From Spirosoma fluviale (GTDB taxonomy: Bacteria > Bacteroidota > Bacteroidia > Cytophagales > Spirosomataceae), in NCBI RefSeq assembly GCF_900230225.1, contig NZ_OCNH01000009.1:186001-250000 (forward strand): a DNA stretch of 64,000 bases. Reading direction: 5' to 3'. The position numbers and the translations under genes are program-made. Positions 9,083-17,813 of this stretch are shown here, piece by piece; within the stretch, counting starts at the first letter, position 1, and each line of letters opens with the position of its first letter. Under the pieces are notes generated by a model, which saw only the letters and a list, made by a program, of their open reading frames with translations, was not told where the DNA came from and ran no database searches.

Positions 9083-10516
9083 ATGAAAACTAGATATATT
9101 CTTGCCGGATTACTTACCCTGAGCCTGACCGCCTGTAAAGAGCAGTTTCTGAACCTGTCTCCCGTTTCGGCGGTGGGTACAACGTCCTTTTTTAAGTCAC
9201 AATCCGATGTATTGACGGCCCTTAACGGCGCTTATGGCGCTCTACAAGCTGGTGGTCAGTACGGGCAGCTTTACGTCGTATCCGAAATCCCGTCCGATGA
9301 TACCACGCCGGTTCTATCCGGTTCGGTGACGGATCAGGATGAGTTCGATAAGTTTTACGTCCGCACGACTAACCCCTTTTTACTGTCTCGCTGGAGCGAT
9401 GGCTATCGGGGCATTTACCGGACCAACGCCGTTATCGATCGAATTGCCGGGATCACGATGGACGAAACCCTCAAGAAACGCATTGTGGGTGAAGCCAAAT
9501 TCCTGCGGGCTCTGATGTATTTTAACCTGGTGCGCGTTTTTGGCGATGTGCCGCTGGTGCTGACCGAAATTACCGACCCCTTACAGGGCTATGAATTTGG
9601 CAGGGCACCGGTAGCGGATGTGTACGCGCAGATCGTGAAGGATTTGACGGATGCTGATGCCTCGCTGCCCGTTTCCTATACCGGTGCCGATGTGGGCCGG
9701 GCTACGAACGGTGCCGCTAAAAGTCTGCTGGGCAAGGTGTACCTTACCCAGAAACGCTATGCCGATGCCGCTGCGAAACTGAAGGAAGTTGTTGACCGGG
9801 GCACTTACTCCTTGCAACCCAACTACGCCGATCTGTTCAAACCGGCGAACAAGAATGGGCGGGAGTCAATCTTTGAAGTGCAGTACAAGAAAGGGAACAT
9901 CGGCGAGGGCAGCGGCTTTGCCAACGCCTACGCCCCGGAGAACTCCGGCAACGCGGTCATTACCTTTGGCGGAGGAGGCAACAACCGGCCAACGCCCGAT
10001 CTGGACAATAGCTACGAAGCTAATGACCCCCGCCGAAACGTGTCGCTGGCGAGTAGTTACGTGAACAGCAGCGGGGTGAAGGTCGATTATTACTACATCA
10101 AAAAATACGCCGACCCCCCGATCGTCAACGGCGACTCGGAAGACAACTGGTATGTGCTGCGGTACGCCGATGTGTTGCTGATGTATGCCGAAGCACTCAA
10201 CGAAACCGGCAAACCTGCCGAAGCGTTACCGTTTCTAAATCAGGTTCGGAAGCGAGTGGGCTTGGCTGATAAAGCCATTACCACGCAGGCCGACCTGCGG
10301 CTGGCCATCGAGCAGGAGCGTCGGGTTGAACTGGCCTTTGAGGGGCATCGCTGGTTCGATCTGGTTCGAACGGGCCGGGCGTTGCCGGTTATGCAGGCCA
10401 AAGCGGCCACCATCGGCATCAAAACAGCTCTGACCGAAAACAACCTCGTTTTCCCGATTCCACAAAGTCAGATCGATATTAACCCGAGCAAGATAAAGCA
10501 GAATTCAGGGTACTGA
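9083..10516 (+). CDS. SusD/RagB-type nutrient-binding outer membrane lipoprotein
   Basis: A 477-residue lipoprotein with a lipobox ending at Cys18 (LSLTAC). The N-terminal TPR-like helical part contains RIVGEAKFLRALMYFNLVRVFGDVPLV. The C-terminal SusD/RagB motifs include LRYADVLLMYAEALNETG and ERRVELAFEGHRWFDLVRTGRA. It forms the extracellular lid over the SusC barrel and captures the ligand. It follows SusC by 18 bp, so they are co-transcribed. The stop codon is followed 16 bp later by a long perfect palindrome. Confidence 0.95.
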   Translation: MKTRYILAGLLTLSLTACKEQFLNLSPVSAVGTTSFFKSQSDVLTALNGAYGALQAGGQYGQLYVVSEIPSDDTTPVLSGSVTDQDEFDKFYVRTTNPFLLSRWSDGYRGIYRTNAVIDRIAGITMDETLKKRIVGEAKFLRALMYFNLVRVFGDVPLVLTEITDPLQGYEFGRAPVADVYAQIVKDLTDADASLPVSYTGADVGRATNGAAKSLLGKVYLTQKRYADAAAKLKEVVDRGTYSLQPNYADLFKPANKNGRESIFEVQYKKGNIGEGSGFANAYAPENSGNAVITFGGGGNNRPTPDLDNSYEANDPRRNVSLASSYVNSSGVKVDYYYIKKYADPPIVNGDSEDNWYVLRYADVLLMYAEALNETGKPAEALPFLNQVRKRVGLADKAITTQADLRLAIEQERRVELAFEGHRWFDLVRTGRALPVMQAKAATIGIKTALTENNLVFPIPQSQIDINPSKIKQNSGY

Positions 10517-10532
10517 GCCTGTACGTTTTTCT

Positions 10533-10634
10533 GTAGCGCGGTTCTTTAGTCCTCGTAGCCGTCAGGCTAAGATAAGGTTAACAACATAGCCTTACTTTAG
10601 CCTGACGGCTACGAGGACTAAAGAACCGCGCTAC
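10533..10634. repeat. Palindromic element, family A copy 1 (38-bp perfect arms)
   Basis: The left arm 10533-10570 and right arm 10597-10634 are perfect reverse complements, with a 26-nt loop. Each arm has an outer GTAGCGCGG, a 12-bp middle and an inner CGTAGCCGTCAGGCTAA. The outer and inner segments recur at 19312-19430 with a different middle. The element lies between converging SusD and AraC genes and its RNA would fold as a strong two-way hairpin. The AraC stop codon (10631-10633) lies inside the right terminus. Confidence 0.9.
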
Positions 10635-11545
10635 GTTATTTTGCGCTGGATTCCTTCGCTTTTCCGGTACTCGGCGGGGGAGACGCCCATTTGCTTTTTG
10701 AACAGCCGGGAGAAGTAGAACGGATCGTCGATACCCAATTGTGCGGCCACCTCATTGATTCGCAGATCACTGAAATGGAGTAGCTGACAGGCTTTCTGAA
10801 TGCGTAAATGGTTAAAGTATTCGATGGGTGCATACCCGGTATCCTGCTTGAATTTCCGCGAACAAAAGGAGGTCGATAAATGGGCCGCCTGAGCAATATT
10901 GTCCAGCGTGACCGATCGGGATAGGTTGTTCTGCATGAACCGAATAGCCTTGTCGGTCGGGTTAACGATACCACTGCTCACGACCTCTTTCTGGAAGTTT
11001 TCCGGCAGAATAAAGGAGGATAGAAAAAACGGAACGGCCAGATTGGCATACAGCAGATTCGAGGTACTGTAGCCTTTCAGGAACGTATCCAAGATCCGGT
11101 TGAACAACAGCGTTCGTTCTTCCGAAAAAGGGACGCGAACGGCTTGTGGCGAACCGCTTCGGTCGTCCATAATGGCTTGTACAGCCTCATGACATTGGTT
11201 TCCGCTGAAGTGGAACCAGCAAATTGACCAGGGGTTATCGGCATCAGCACCGTACGAATGCGGTGTGCCCGGTGCAATGGCAAATACGTCACCAGCCAAA
11301 ATGGTCAACCTCCCGCCCGGTAACTGTATCCAACCCTGCCCATCGGTACAGTACAATAAAATTACCTGCGAAATGCCTACCGGACGCTGGTAATAATGAT
11401 AAAGCGCTTTTGGGTAAACTCCCATGCGGGTAATGAACAGCCTGTTGATCAATGGCATCTGAAGGCATTTGTCGACCATGTCCTTTGGTATTTCGATGAT
11501 GCGCTCCCCTGTAAATCCCCGACTTTTTCGCGTTACAGCACTCAT
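10631..11545 (-). CDS. AraC-family transcriptional regulator
   Basis: The 304-residue protein has an N-terminal cupin-like ligand-binding half (residues about 50-150, with GGRLTILAGDVFAIAPGTPHSYG). The C-terminal half has two helix-turn-helix motifs: SVTLDNIAQAAHLSTSFCSRKFKQDTGYAPIEYF and RINEVAAQLGIDDPFYFSRLFKKQMGVSPAEYR. AraC proteins with this layout usually activate sugar genes when the sugar binds. It is divergent from the GH36-type gene at 11695, with 149 bp between the starts, so that gene and its followers are the likely targets. It converges on the SusD gene, and its TAG stop is supplied by the end of a palindromic element. Confidence 0.92.
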   Translation of the reverse strand: MSAVTRKSRGFTGERIIEIPKDMVDKCLQMPLINRLFITRMGVYPKALYHYYQRPVGISQVILLYCTDGQGWIQLPGGRLTILAGDVFAIAPGTPHSYGADADNPWSICWFHFSGNQCHEAVQAIMDDRSGSPQAVRVPFSEERTLLFNRILDTFLKGYSTSNLLYANLAVPFFLSSFILPENFQKEVVSSGIVNPTDKAIRFMQNNLSRSVTLDNIAQAAHLSTSFCSRKFKQDTGYAPIEYFNHLRIQKACQLLHFSDLRINEVAAQLGIDDPFYFSRLFKKQMGVSPAEYRKSEGIQRKIT

Positions 11546-11694
11546 TCACATCGGTGTTAGTCCGCTAAAGTGGTCGAAGATAGAATAATCCATGTTTATG
11601 CCAAAATTCTTCATTTGGTATTTCTTGGAATAGCTGAATTTTGTGGATGTAAAATGCAATTGGCTGTCAACCTTGTCAGGGAAAAAACCGCTTT

Positions 11695-13908
11695 ATGAAG
11701 AACACTTGCTGGATTGTTTTATGGATAAGTTTGGCGTTGACTAAGTCATTAGCGCAATCGGCTACAGCAAATCCTCCCTTCGCCAACTGGACGGCGTCGG
11801 AGCTGGTGCTGTCCAATGGCGTCGTTCAGCGTACCATCAAACTTCCAGCTTCAGAAGGCAGCTTTCTGACAACCGAATACAAGCCGGTTGTGGGTACATT
11901 CAGATACTTTCAGAAAACGAATCCTGACTTTCAGTTCGAGATCAACGATAAAATCTATACCGGTTCCGGCGACTGGAAGCTGGTCACGGTTCAGAAAATC
12001 ACCGATACCAAACAGGGCGACGGAGCTGCGGTAACCCTGCAAAGTAAAGACGGGAACGTCGAACTGACCATCAACTTCCTGCTGTACCCCAACCTTCCCG
12101 TTATCCGCAAGAGCTTATCCATAAAAAACCTGACCAACGAGCCGGTTCGGCTGGAATCGGTCGACGTGGAGAAGTTGATCGCGACCCCTTACTACGCTAC
12201 GACGTTTAGCTGGATTTGCCACGATTACGGCCGTCGGCGGTCAATCGGCCCCTACGACGGGAATTTCCAGGATGCGCTGCTGACGGTTCACAACAGCGAT
12301 TGGCAACAGGGCATCGTTATTGGCAATGAGGCCGCCGGGGTGGTGAAACATACGTCGGTTTTTTGGGATGAGCCCGCCATTCTGAGCGGACTGACGCACA
12401 AGAATGCCCGCTTTCCCTTTCGGAAGTACATTGGCAAGGGCGAGTTGTTCACGACACCGCAGGTATTTACGATGGTGTATAACAACCATAAAGACCCCGA
12501 CGAAATCCTGAATACGGCCGTCCCGGACTTTGTTCGTAAGCACATGGGTATCCGGCTTTCCGAGCTCGCCCAGAAACCCACGTTTGTTTACAACACCTGG
12601 GTGCCTTTTCGACAGAATATCAATGAGAAGCTGGTGATGGAACTGGCCAAAGCGGCCGCCGATGCCGGGATGAAAGAGTTTATCATCGACGATGGCTGGG
12701 CGGATAATTATGGCGACTGGGTCATCGACAAAAAGAAATTTCCCAACGGGCTGAAACCCGTTTTCGACTACATCAAATCGCTGGGAATGAAGCCGGGCTT
12801 ATGGGTTAGCGTGGGCAGTGCCTCGCCCGACAGTAAAGTCTACCAGGCTCACCCCGATTGGTTCGTGCTGGACGAAAACCAGCAACCTGCCAACCTGCAT
12901 GAAGATGTCCAGAATATGCGTACCGCTTGTTTCGGCACACCCTGGCGCGGCTACATCAAGGACGTTCTCCTGAAACTGGCGCTGGAGTATGGGCTGGAAT
13001 ACCTGAAGCTGGATTTTACGGTCGTAACCAGCACCTACCGGTTCGGCAATAAAGTAACCGGCTGTTACGCACAACATCACCAAGGGCACAAAGATCACCA
13101 CGAATCTCTGTACAGTAATTACGAAGAGGTCTGGAAGTTGTTTGATGAACTGCATGCCGCGAAGCCCAACCTGTTTATCGACTGCACGTTTGAGACGATG
13201 GGTGGCCTGCAACTCATCGACTACGCCATGCTCAAACATGCCGAGGGTGACTGGATGTCCAACTTTAATGGGCCTGATGCGAAATTAGACCTGCGCGTGA
13301 GGAATATGGCCTGGTGGCGTTCGCCCGCTATGCCCGCTACAGCGCTGGTGATCGGCAATCCCGAAATGGAGGACAAGGGCTGGGAAATGCACATTAAATC
13401 GCTGGCGGGTGCCCTGCCCATCATGCTCGGCGACCCCCGTAAATTAGCCGCACCAGACCTGAAAAAATACCGGGCCTATGCCGATTGGCTGCAATTGATG
13501 GAAAACCGACATCAGATCATGAGCTACCGGCAGGACCTGCCCGGCTTTGGTGAACCGATGGAAGGTATGTGGGATGGTTTTCAGCGAATAAATACCGAAA
13601 CAAAGCAGGGTGGTATCATTGGTGTTTTTAAGCACGGCGCTACCGAAACGAAGCGGATGATAACGATCCGGCACCTCGATCCGGCAAAACGGTATCAGGT
13701 CAAATCGATGAATGGAAAGGTAGTGGCTTCCCTGACCGGGCAGGTGCTGCAAACGACGGGTTTTCCCTTAACCCTGCCGGGTACGTATGTCGGAGAGCTT
13801 TTTGAGATTCAGGGTGGGCCGGAGAGTCCGGTCAGTCCGAGGAGTCCGGGGGTTGTACCCCCGGTTAATCGTAGTCAACCCCGTTCGGGGTTGGGAGGGA
13901 ATGAGTAA
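11695..13908 (+). CDS. Secreted alpha-galactosidase-like glycoside hydrolase (GH36 type)
   Basis: A 737-residue protein with a signal peptide (TCWIVLWISLALTKSLAQ, cleavage near 21). The barrel region has FIIDDGWADNYGDW, then FPNGLKPVFDYIKSLGMKPGLWVS, then LKLDFTVV with nucleophile candidate Asp440. The segment FIDCTFETMGGLQLIDYAML lies where GH36 enzymes carry their acid/base region. The assignment of the acid/base residue is uncertain. It is divergent from an AraC regulator. The last 30 residues (from GGPESPVSPRSPG) are proline/serine-rich and encoded by small repeats and two hairpins, so the normal domain probably ends near residue 707. Confidence 0.85.
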   Translation: MKNTCWIVLWISLALTKSLAQSATANPPFANWTASELVLSNGVVQRTIKLPASEGSFLTTEYKPVVGTFRYFQKTNPDFQFEINDKIYTGSGDWKLVTVQKITDTKQGDGAAVTLQSKDGNVELTINFLLYPNLPVIRKSLSIKNLTNEPVRLESVDVEKLIATPYYATTFSWICHDYGRRRSIGPYDGNFQDALLTVHNSDWQQGIVIGNEAAGVVKHTSVFWDEPAILSGLTHKNARFPFRKYIGKGELFTTPQVFTMVYNNHKDPDEILNTAVPDFVRKHMGIRLSELAQKPTFVYNTWVPFRQNINEKLVMELAKAAADAGMKEFIIDDGWADNYGDWVIDKKKFPNGLKPVFDYIKSLGMKPGLWVSVGSASPDSKVYQAHPDWFVLDENQQPANLHEDVQNMRTACFGTPWRGYIKDVLLKLALEYGLEYLKLDFTVVTSTYRFGNKVTGCYAQHHQGHKDHHESLYSNYEEVWKLFDELHAAKPNLFIDCTFETMGGLQLIDYAMLKHAEGDWMSNFNGPDAKLDLRVRNMAWWRSPAMPATALVIGNPEMEDKGWEMHIKSLAGALPIMLGDPRKLAAPDLKKYRAYADWLQLMENRHQIMSYRQDLPGFGEPMEGMWDGFQRINTETKQGGIIGVFKHGATETKRMITIRHLDPAKRYQVKSMNGKVVASLTGQVLQTTGFPLTLPGTYVGELFEIQGGPESPVSPRSPGVVPPVNRSQPRSGLGGNE
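13822..13893. repeat. Tandem 9-bp repeats and two GC-rich hairpins inside the 3' end of the GH36-type gene
   Basis: Three 9-bp units of the form nnnAGTCCG lie at 13822-13848. A hairpin with CCGGGGG/CCCCCGG arms and a 5-nt loop follows at 13846-13864. A second hairpin with CAACCCCG/CGGGGTTG arms is at 13876-13893. All of it is translated as the C-terminal tail of the enzyme. It resembles extragenic palindromic repeat sequence that has been captured into the coding frame. Confidence 0.7.
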
Positions 13909-13950
13909 AGGAATATAACCACAATCTATCGTGTAAAACGACAAGCAATC

Positions 13951-14805
13951 ATGACAAACGAATCGTTAACACCCGAGCAAATTGAGCAGTATAGTCAGGA
14001 TGGTTACTTGATTATCAGGGGATTTTTGAATGCCAGCGAAGTTGAAAAGCTATATAACGTCGCCATTGAGGATAGCGCGATCAGTAAACATGCCATCAAC
14101 GTAAATGACAGCACGGGCAAGCGCAGCAAACTGTCGCTGTGGTACAAACCCGGCGACGATGTGTATGGCCTGCTCACGCGTAGTCGGCAGTTGGTCGAGT
14201 CGGTGGATAAGCTGCTTGATTCACCTGATGCGTCACCTTCTGTGAACACAGTTTGCCATTTTCATTCCAAGCTCATGCAGAAAGAGCCGCGGGTAGGAGG
14301 GGCCTGGGAGTGGCATCAGGATTATGGCTACTGGTATAAAAATGAGTTTTTACTGCCCGACCAGATGATGTCGGTCATGGTGGCCATTACCGACGCCAAC
14401 CGGGAGAACGGCTGTTTGCAGGTTATCAAAGGGTCGCACAAAATGGGCCGGGTCGAACACGGTTTCGCGGGCGAACAGGTGGGCGCTTCCCAACGCTACG
14501 TCGACCTGGCGCTGAAAACGATGGAGCTGGTCTATGTGGAATTGAAAGCGGGCGATGTCCTTTTCTTCCACAGCAATATTCTCCATCGTTCCGAGGCCAA
14601 TTTGTCCGACAAACCGCGCTGGTCGATGATTTCGTGCTATAACCGGCAGTCGAATATTGGGTATAACGAATCATCATCGTCCCGGTCGAGCATTACGCCT
14701 ATCGATGTGGTTCCCAACGAAGCGCTATTGACCTGGGATGCTGCCGGACTGGTGGAAGAGGGAGCCGCGTTTTTGAGCAAAGAAGCGGATGTGTCATTGA
14801 AATGA
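13951..14805 (+). CDS. Phytanoyl-CoA dioxygenase (PhyH) family non-heme iron oxygenase
   Basis: A 284-residue cytosolic protein. The HxD iron-binding pair is His122 and Asp124 in EWHQDYGYW. The distal histidine is probably His212 in LHRSEANLSDKPRW, whose Arg can hold 2-oxoglutarate. These make the 2-His-1-Asp facial triad of Fe(II)/2-oxoglutarate hydroxylases. The substrate is not evident; in sugar loci such enzymes are often found with ThuA and TIM-barrel isomerases, as here. It begins 42 bp after the GH36-type gene and is followed by an inverted-repeat element and a sugar porter. Confidence 0.85.
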   Translation: MTNESLTPEQIEQYSQDGYLIIRGFLNASEVEKLYNVAIEDSAISKHAINVNDSTGKRSKLSLWYKPGDDVYGLLTRSRQLVESVDKLLDSPDASPSVNTVCHFHSKLMQKEPRVGGAWEWHQDYGYWYKNEFLLPDQMMSVMVAITDANRENGCLQVIKGSHKMGRVEHGFAGEQVGASQRYVDLALKTMELVYVELKAGDVLFFHSNILHRSEANLSDKPRWSMISCYNRQSNIGYNESSSSRSSITPIDVVPNEALLTWDAAGLVEEGAAFLSKEADVSLK

Positions 14806-14922
14806 GGTTTTGCCACAGAGATTCACAGAGCTTTTCTTCTTTTTCCTCTGTGAGTCCGCTCCGGCGGCCCGGTCTGTGCTTCTCCGTGTATCCGCACCGG
14901 CGTCCCGGTCTGTGGCAAAACC
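14806..14922. repeat. Inverted-repeat element, family C (14-bp perfect terminal repeats)
   Basis: GGTTTTGCCACAGA at 14806-14819 is repeated in inverse at 14909-14922. Inside are CACAGAG (14824-14830) and its inverse CTCTGTG (14846-14852). Two direct 24-bp copies of TCCGCnCCGGCGnCCCGGTCTGTG (14855-14878 and 14891-14914) differ at only two bases. The element starts one base after the PhyH stop and ends 21 bp before the MFS start. It has no transposase, so it is non-autonomous at best. Confidence 0.8.
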
Positions 14923-14943
14923 ATCGCTAACCCCTAAACTTTC

Positions 14944-16329
14944 ATGGCCGTTATCATTCAATCTACCGTTGACACTAACCCAGTTGAGGGGGTAGTAAAC
15001 CGGAATTACGTGTACCTCATTAGTGCCATTGCTGCGCTAGGTGGGGTTTTGTTCGGATTCGATCTGGTCATTATTTCCGGTACCGTTCCCTTTTTTACGA
15101 AACACTTTCAACTGAACGAGTTTCAGACGGGCTGGGCCGTGGGCTGTATCAACCTCGGTGCGGCTATTGGTGCACTCATGGGCGGTAAGCTGAGCGATAC
15201 GCTGGGGCGTAAAAAACTCCTGATGGGCTGTGCCGTACTCTTCGCCCTCACAGGGGCCGGAACCGGCTGGGCGGGTACCTTTCCCCTGTTCATTACCTTC
15301 CGAATGCTAAGTGGGGTGGCGGTTGGGGCGGCCGCTTTGGTATGTCCCATGTACGTGGCCGAAATTTCGCCCGCTCCCATGCGGGGGCGTATGGTGTCGT
15401 TCTACCAGCTGTCCATCGTCATTGGTATTCTGCTGGCGTACCTGTCCAATTACCTGCTGCTGGATGCCGGAGTCAACAACTGGCGGTGGATGTTTTCGTC
15501 GCAGTCGGTGCCTTCGCTATTGTTTTTCTTTGGTTTGTTCTTCGTTGCCGAAAGTCCGCGCTGGCTCATCGGCAAAAAGCGGTTACCAGAAGCGGAAGCC
15601 ATTCTGACACGCATTGGCGGAGAGACCTACGCCAATGCCGAAGCCTACCAGATTAAGGCCAGTTTTTCGCGGGAGACCAAAGAGTCCGTTAACGATCTGT
15701 TTCGGAAAGACCTGTGGCCCATCGTCTTCATCGGTATTGTCGTCGCGGTTTTCTCGCAGGCCGTTGGGCAGAATTCCTTGTTCTCCTACGCACCCGAGTT
15801 GTTCCGACAGGCGGGTATGGCGCAGGATTCGGCCTTCTTGCAGTCGATCATCATCGGGGTAATCAACTTCATTTTTACGTTTATCGCCATTAGTACGATT
15901 GATAAAATCGGGCGGAAGAAACTGCTTCAGTACGGGTCCATCTTACTCTGTCTCGACGCGCTGGCCTTATCGGCGGCTTTTTACTGGCAGCTGCCCGGTG
16001 CGTGGGTGCTCGTCTTCGTACTGGCGTTCATCGCCATTTATTCGGCAACGCTGGGGCCGGTCACCTGGGTGGCTCTCTCCGAAATCTTCCCAAACCGCAT
16101 CCGGGGCAATGCGCTGGCGCTGGCAACACTGGCTTTGTGGATTACCAACTTTTTCACCACGGCTTCCTTCCCAATCATGAAGCAGTACTGGGGATTGCCG
16201 CTGACGTTTGGCTTCCACGCCGTCTTGTGTTTCGTCTACTTCCTGTTCGTCCGGGTGCGGATGCCGGAAACGAAAGGGAAATCGCTGGAAGAAATTGAAC
16301 GTGAGTTGACAAGGCGTATGAGTGCGTGA
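14944..16329 (+). CDS. MFS sugar porter (sugar:H+ symporter type)
   Basis: A 461-residue inner-membrane protein with about 12 transmembrane helices. It shows the sugar-porter signatures in order: GGKLSDTLGRKKLL after helix 2, VAESPRWLIGKKR after helix 6, DKIGRKKLLQYG in the second half and PETKGKSLEEIE after helix 12. This combination is specific for the sugar porter family (XylE/GLUT type). It probably imports a monosaccharide released by the neighbouring GH36-type enzymes; the exact sugar is unknown. The ThuA-domain gene starts 12 bp after its stop, so the two are probably co-transcribed. Confidence 0.92.
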   Translation: MAVIIQSTVDTNPVEGVVNRNYVYLISAIAALGGVLFGFDLVIISGTVPFFTKHFQLNEFQTGWAVGCINLGAAIGALMGGKLSDTLGRKKLLMGCAVLFALTGAGTGWAGTFPLFITFRMLSGVAVGAAALVCPMYVAEISPAPMRGRMVSFYQLSIVIGILLAYLSNYLLLDAGVNNWRWMFSSQSVPSLLFFFGLFFVAESPRWLIGKKRLPEAEAILTRIGGETYANAEAYQIKASFSRETKESVNDLFRKDLWPIVFIGIVVAVFSQAVGQNSLFSYAPELFRQAGMAQDSAFLQSIIIGVINFIFTFIAISTIDKIGRKKLLQYGSILLCLDALALSAAFYWQLPGAWVLVFVLAFIAIYSATLGPVTWVALSEIFPNRIRGNALALATLALWITNFFTTASFPIMKQYWGLPLTFGFHAVLCFVYFLFVRVRMPETKGKSLEEIERELTRRMSA

Positions 16330-16341
16330 GGAGCTGCTTTT

Positions 16342-17223
16342 ATGCTTATGCACATGAAAACCCGAAATGTACCAATGCGTATTTCCCGTTTAGTCGCCTG
16401 TCTGGTTCTTCTAAGTCTCTCATCCTTGCGCGCCAACAGTCAGCCGTCGGGTCAGAAACGACTCGTCATCATTGCCGGAACGCCCAGCCATAAGGCCGGG
16501 GAGCATGAATACAATGCCGGGGCGCTGCTCATGAAGAAATGGCTGGCCAACTCGCCCGATATGTCTGTAACGGTTTGCCTCAACGGCTGGCCCACCGACA
16601 CCACGCTGCTGGCCCGTGCCGATGGAATTGTGCTGTTTATGGATGGCAAGCAGGGGCATCTGGTGCTGAAACCTGCCTACAAACGCCAGTTACTGGCCGC
16701 CGTAAGCCGGGGTGTTGGCGTGGCCGCGTTGCACTATGCCGTTACGCTGCCCGCCGGTGATGGCGACCCGCTGCTGGACATACTGGGTGGTTTTAAAGAA
16801 GACAGTTATTCGGCCCACGGTATGTGGACATCGGATGTCAGGACGATTCCCGTTCACCCGGTTACGAGTGGCGTGAAGCCGTTTCAGGTGTACGACGAAT
16901 GCTATTTCTTTCTGCGATTTCGTGCCGGTATCTCGCCCATCCTGACAGCTACCCCGCCCGATTCGGTGCGGAACACCATTGCCAGTCGGGCAGCTCCCGG
17001 ACGGCCAGAGGTAGTGTCGTGGGTGTATGAGCGGCCCGATGGCGGACGAAGTTTTGGCAATACCGGCTTGCATTTTCATACCAACTGGCGCAACGATGAC
17101 CTGCGTAAACTCATTCTCAATGCCTGCCGCTGGATCTGCCGATTGCCGGTTCCGGCCGGTGGCGTACAATCGACCGTTACGGACGAGGAGCTAAGCCGGA
17201 ATCTGGACCCGAAAGAAAAATAA
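16342..17223 (+). CDS. Secreted ThuA-domain protein (trehalose utilisation family)
   Basis: A 293-residue protein. A signal sequence with core LVACLVLLSLSSL ends near ANSQ, residue 34. The ThuA fold (class I glutamine-amidotransferase-like) begins at KRLVIIAGTPSHKAGEHEYNAG and continues through GVGVAALHYAVTLP and TSGVKPFQVYDECYFFLRF to FGNTGLHFHTNW. ThuA-like proteins act in disaccharide or keto-sugar metabolism, but the reaction is not settled. ATG codons at 16354 and 16375 are possible alternative starts; the one at 16342 has GAGGAG about 9 bp upstream. It lies 12 bp after the MFS sugar porter and 23 bp before an ECF sigma gene. Confidence 0.82.
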   Translation: MLMHMKTRNVPMRISRLVACLVLLSLSSLRANSQPSGQKRLVIIAGTPSHKAGEHEYNAGALLMKKWLANSPDMSVTVCLNGWPTDTTLLARADGIVLFMDGKQGHLVLKPAYKRQLLAAVSRGVGVAALHYAVTLPAGDGDPLLDILGGFKEDSYSAHGMWTSDVRTIPVHPVTSGVKPFQVYDECYFFLRFRAGISPILTATPPDSVRNTIASRAAPGRPEVVSWVYERPDGGRSFGNTGLHFHTNWRNDDLRKLILNACRWICRLPVPAGGVQSTVTDEELSRNLDPKEK

Positions 17224-17246
17224 GTACCGAGAATCTTCCTACACCT

Positions 17247-17813
17247 ATGACCGATCGACTTAACGTTAGCCAACATACGCAACTCTGGGATACGTTCCGC
17301 AGTGGCGACCGGGCTGCTTTCTCACAACTTTATGACCTCTTCTCGGCTGATCTGTACCGGTATGGCTATAACCTGATCCGCAACCGCCAACTGGTGGAGG
17401 ACTGTCTGCACGAACTATTCCTGCATCTGCACGAAAATCGGGCGCGTTTGGGACCGACCGATAACATTCGGTTTTACCTCTACCGGGCCTTGCGCCGTCG
17501 GTTGCTGGATACGGTAACCCGCCTAAACAAGCTGGATTCTGACGCCTATAACTTCGACAAGGCCGAATTCGTGATTCAACCGTACGAACGTTTACTGATC
17601 GACGAACAGATATTGGACCAGCAAAAACTTATTCTCATCCACGAGTTGAACAAGTTGCCGAAACGCCAGAAGGAGATTCTGTATCTGGTGTACATGAAAG
17701 GACTGAGCTACCTACAAGCGGCTGAAGTCATGGATATCACCATCAAAAGCGTGTATAACACCGTCAACGTAGCGTTAAAGACCTTGCGGGCGCATGTTCG
17801 TCTTTGTGTGTAA
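17247..17813 (+). CDS. ECF sigma factor without a neighbouring anti-sigma gene
   Basis: A 188-residue protein with sigma region 2 (AFSQLYDLFSADLYRYGYNLIRNRQLVEDCLHELFLHL) and region 4 (LNKLPKRQKEILYLVYMKGLSYLQAAEVMDITIKSVYNTVNVAL). It is a close paralogue of the sigma factor at 23193, nearly identical through both domains, but ends at HVRLCV, about 20 residues shorter. No FecR or STN-type SusC gene follows. Its last 39 bp overlap the 3' end of the convergent gene at 17775. It may act with the FecR of the other copy, be constitutively free, or be a duplicate losing function. Which of these is true cannot be read from sequence. Confidence 0.88.
   Translation: MTDRLNVSQHTQLWDTFRSGDRAAFSQLYDLFSADLYRYGYNLIRNRQLVEDCLHELFLHLHENRARLGPTDNIRFYLYRALRRRLLDTVTRLNKLDSDAYNFDKAEFVIQPYERLLIDEQILDQQKLILIHELNKLPKRQKEILYLVYMKGLSYLQAAEVMDITIKSVYNTVNVALKTLRAHVRLCV

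Noticed and set aside
10533..10634. Interpretation of the family A palindrome as only a terminator
   Set aside because: The same family occurs between divergent genes at 19312-19430 and lacks T-runs, so termination may be a side effect.
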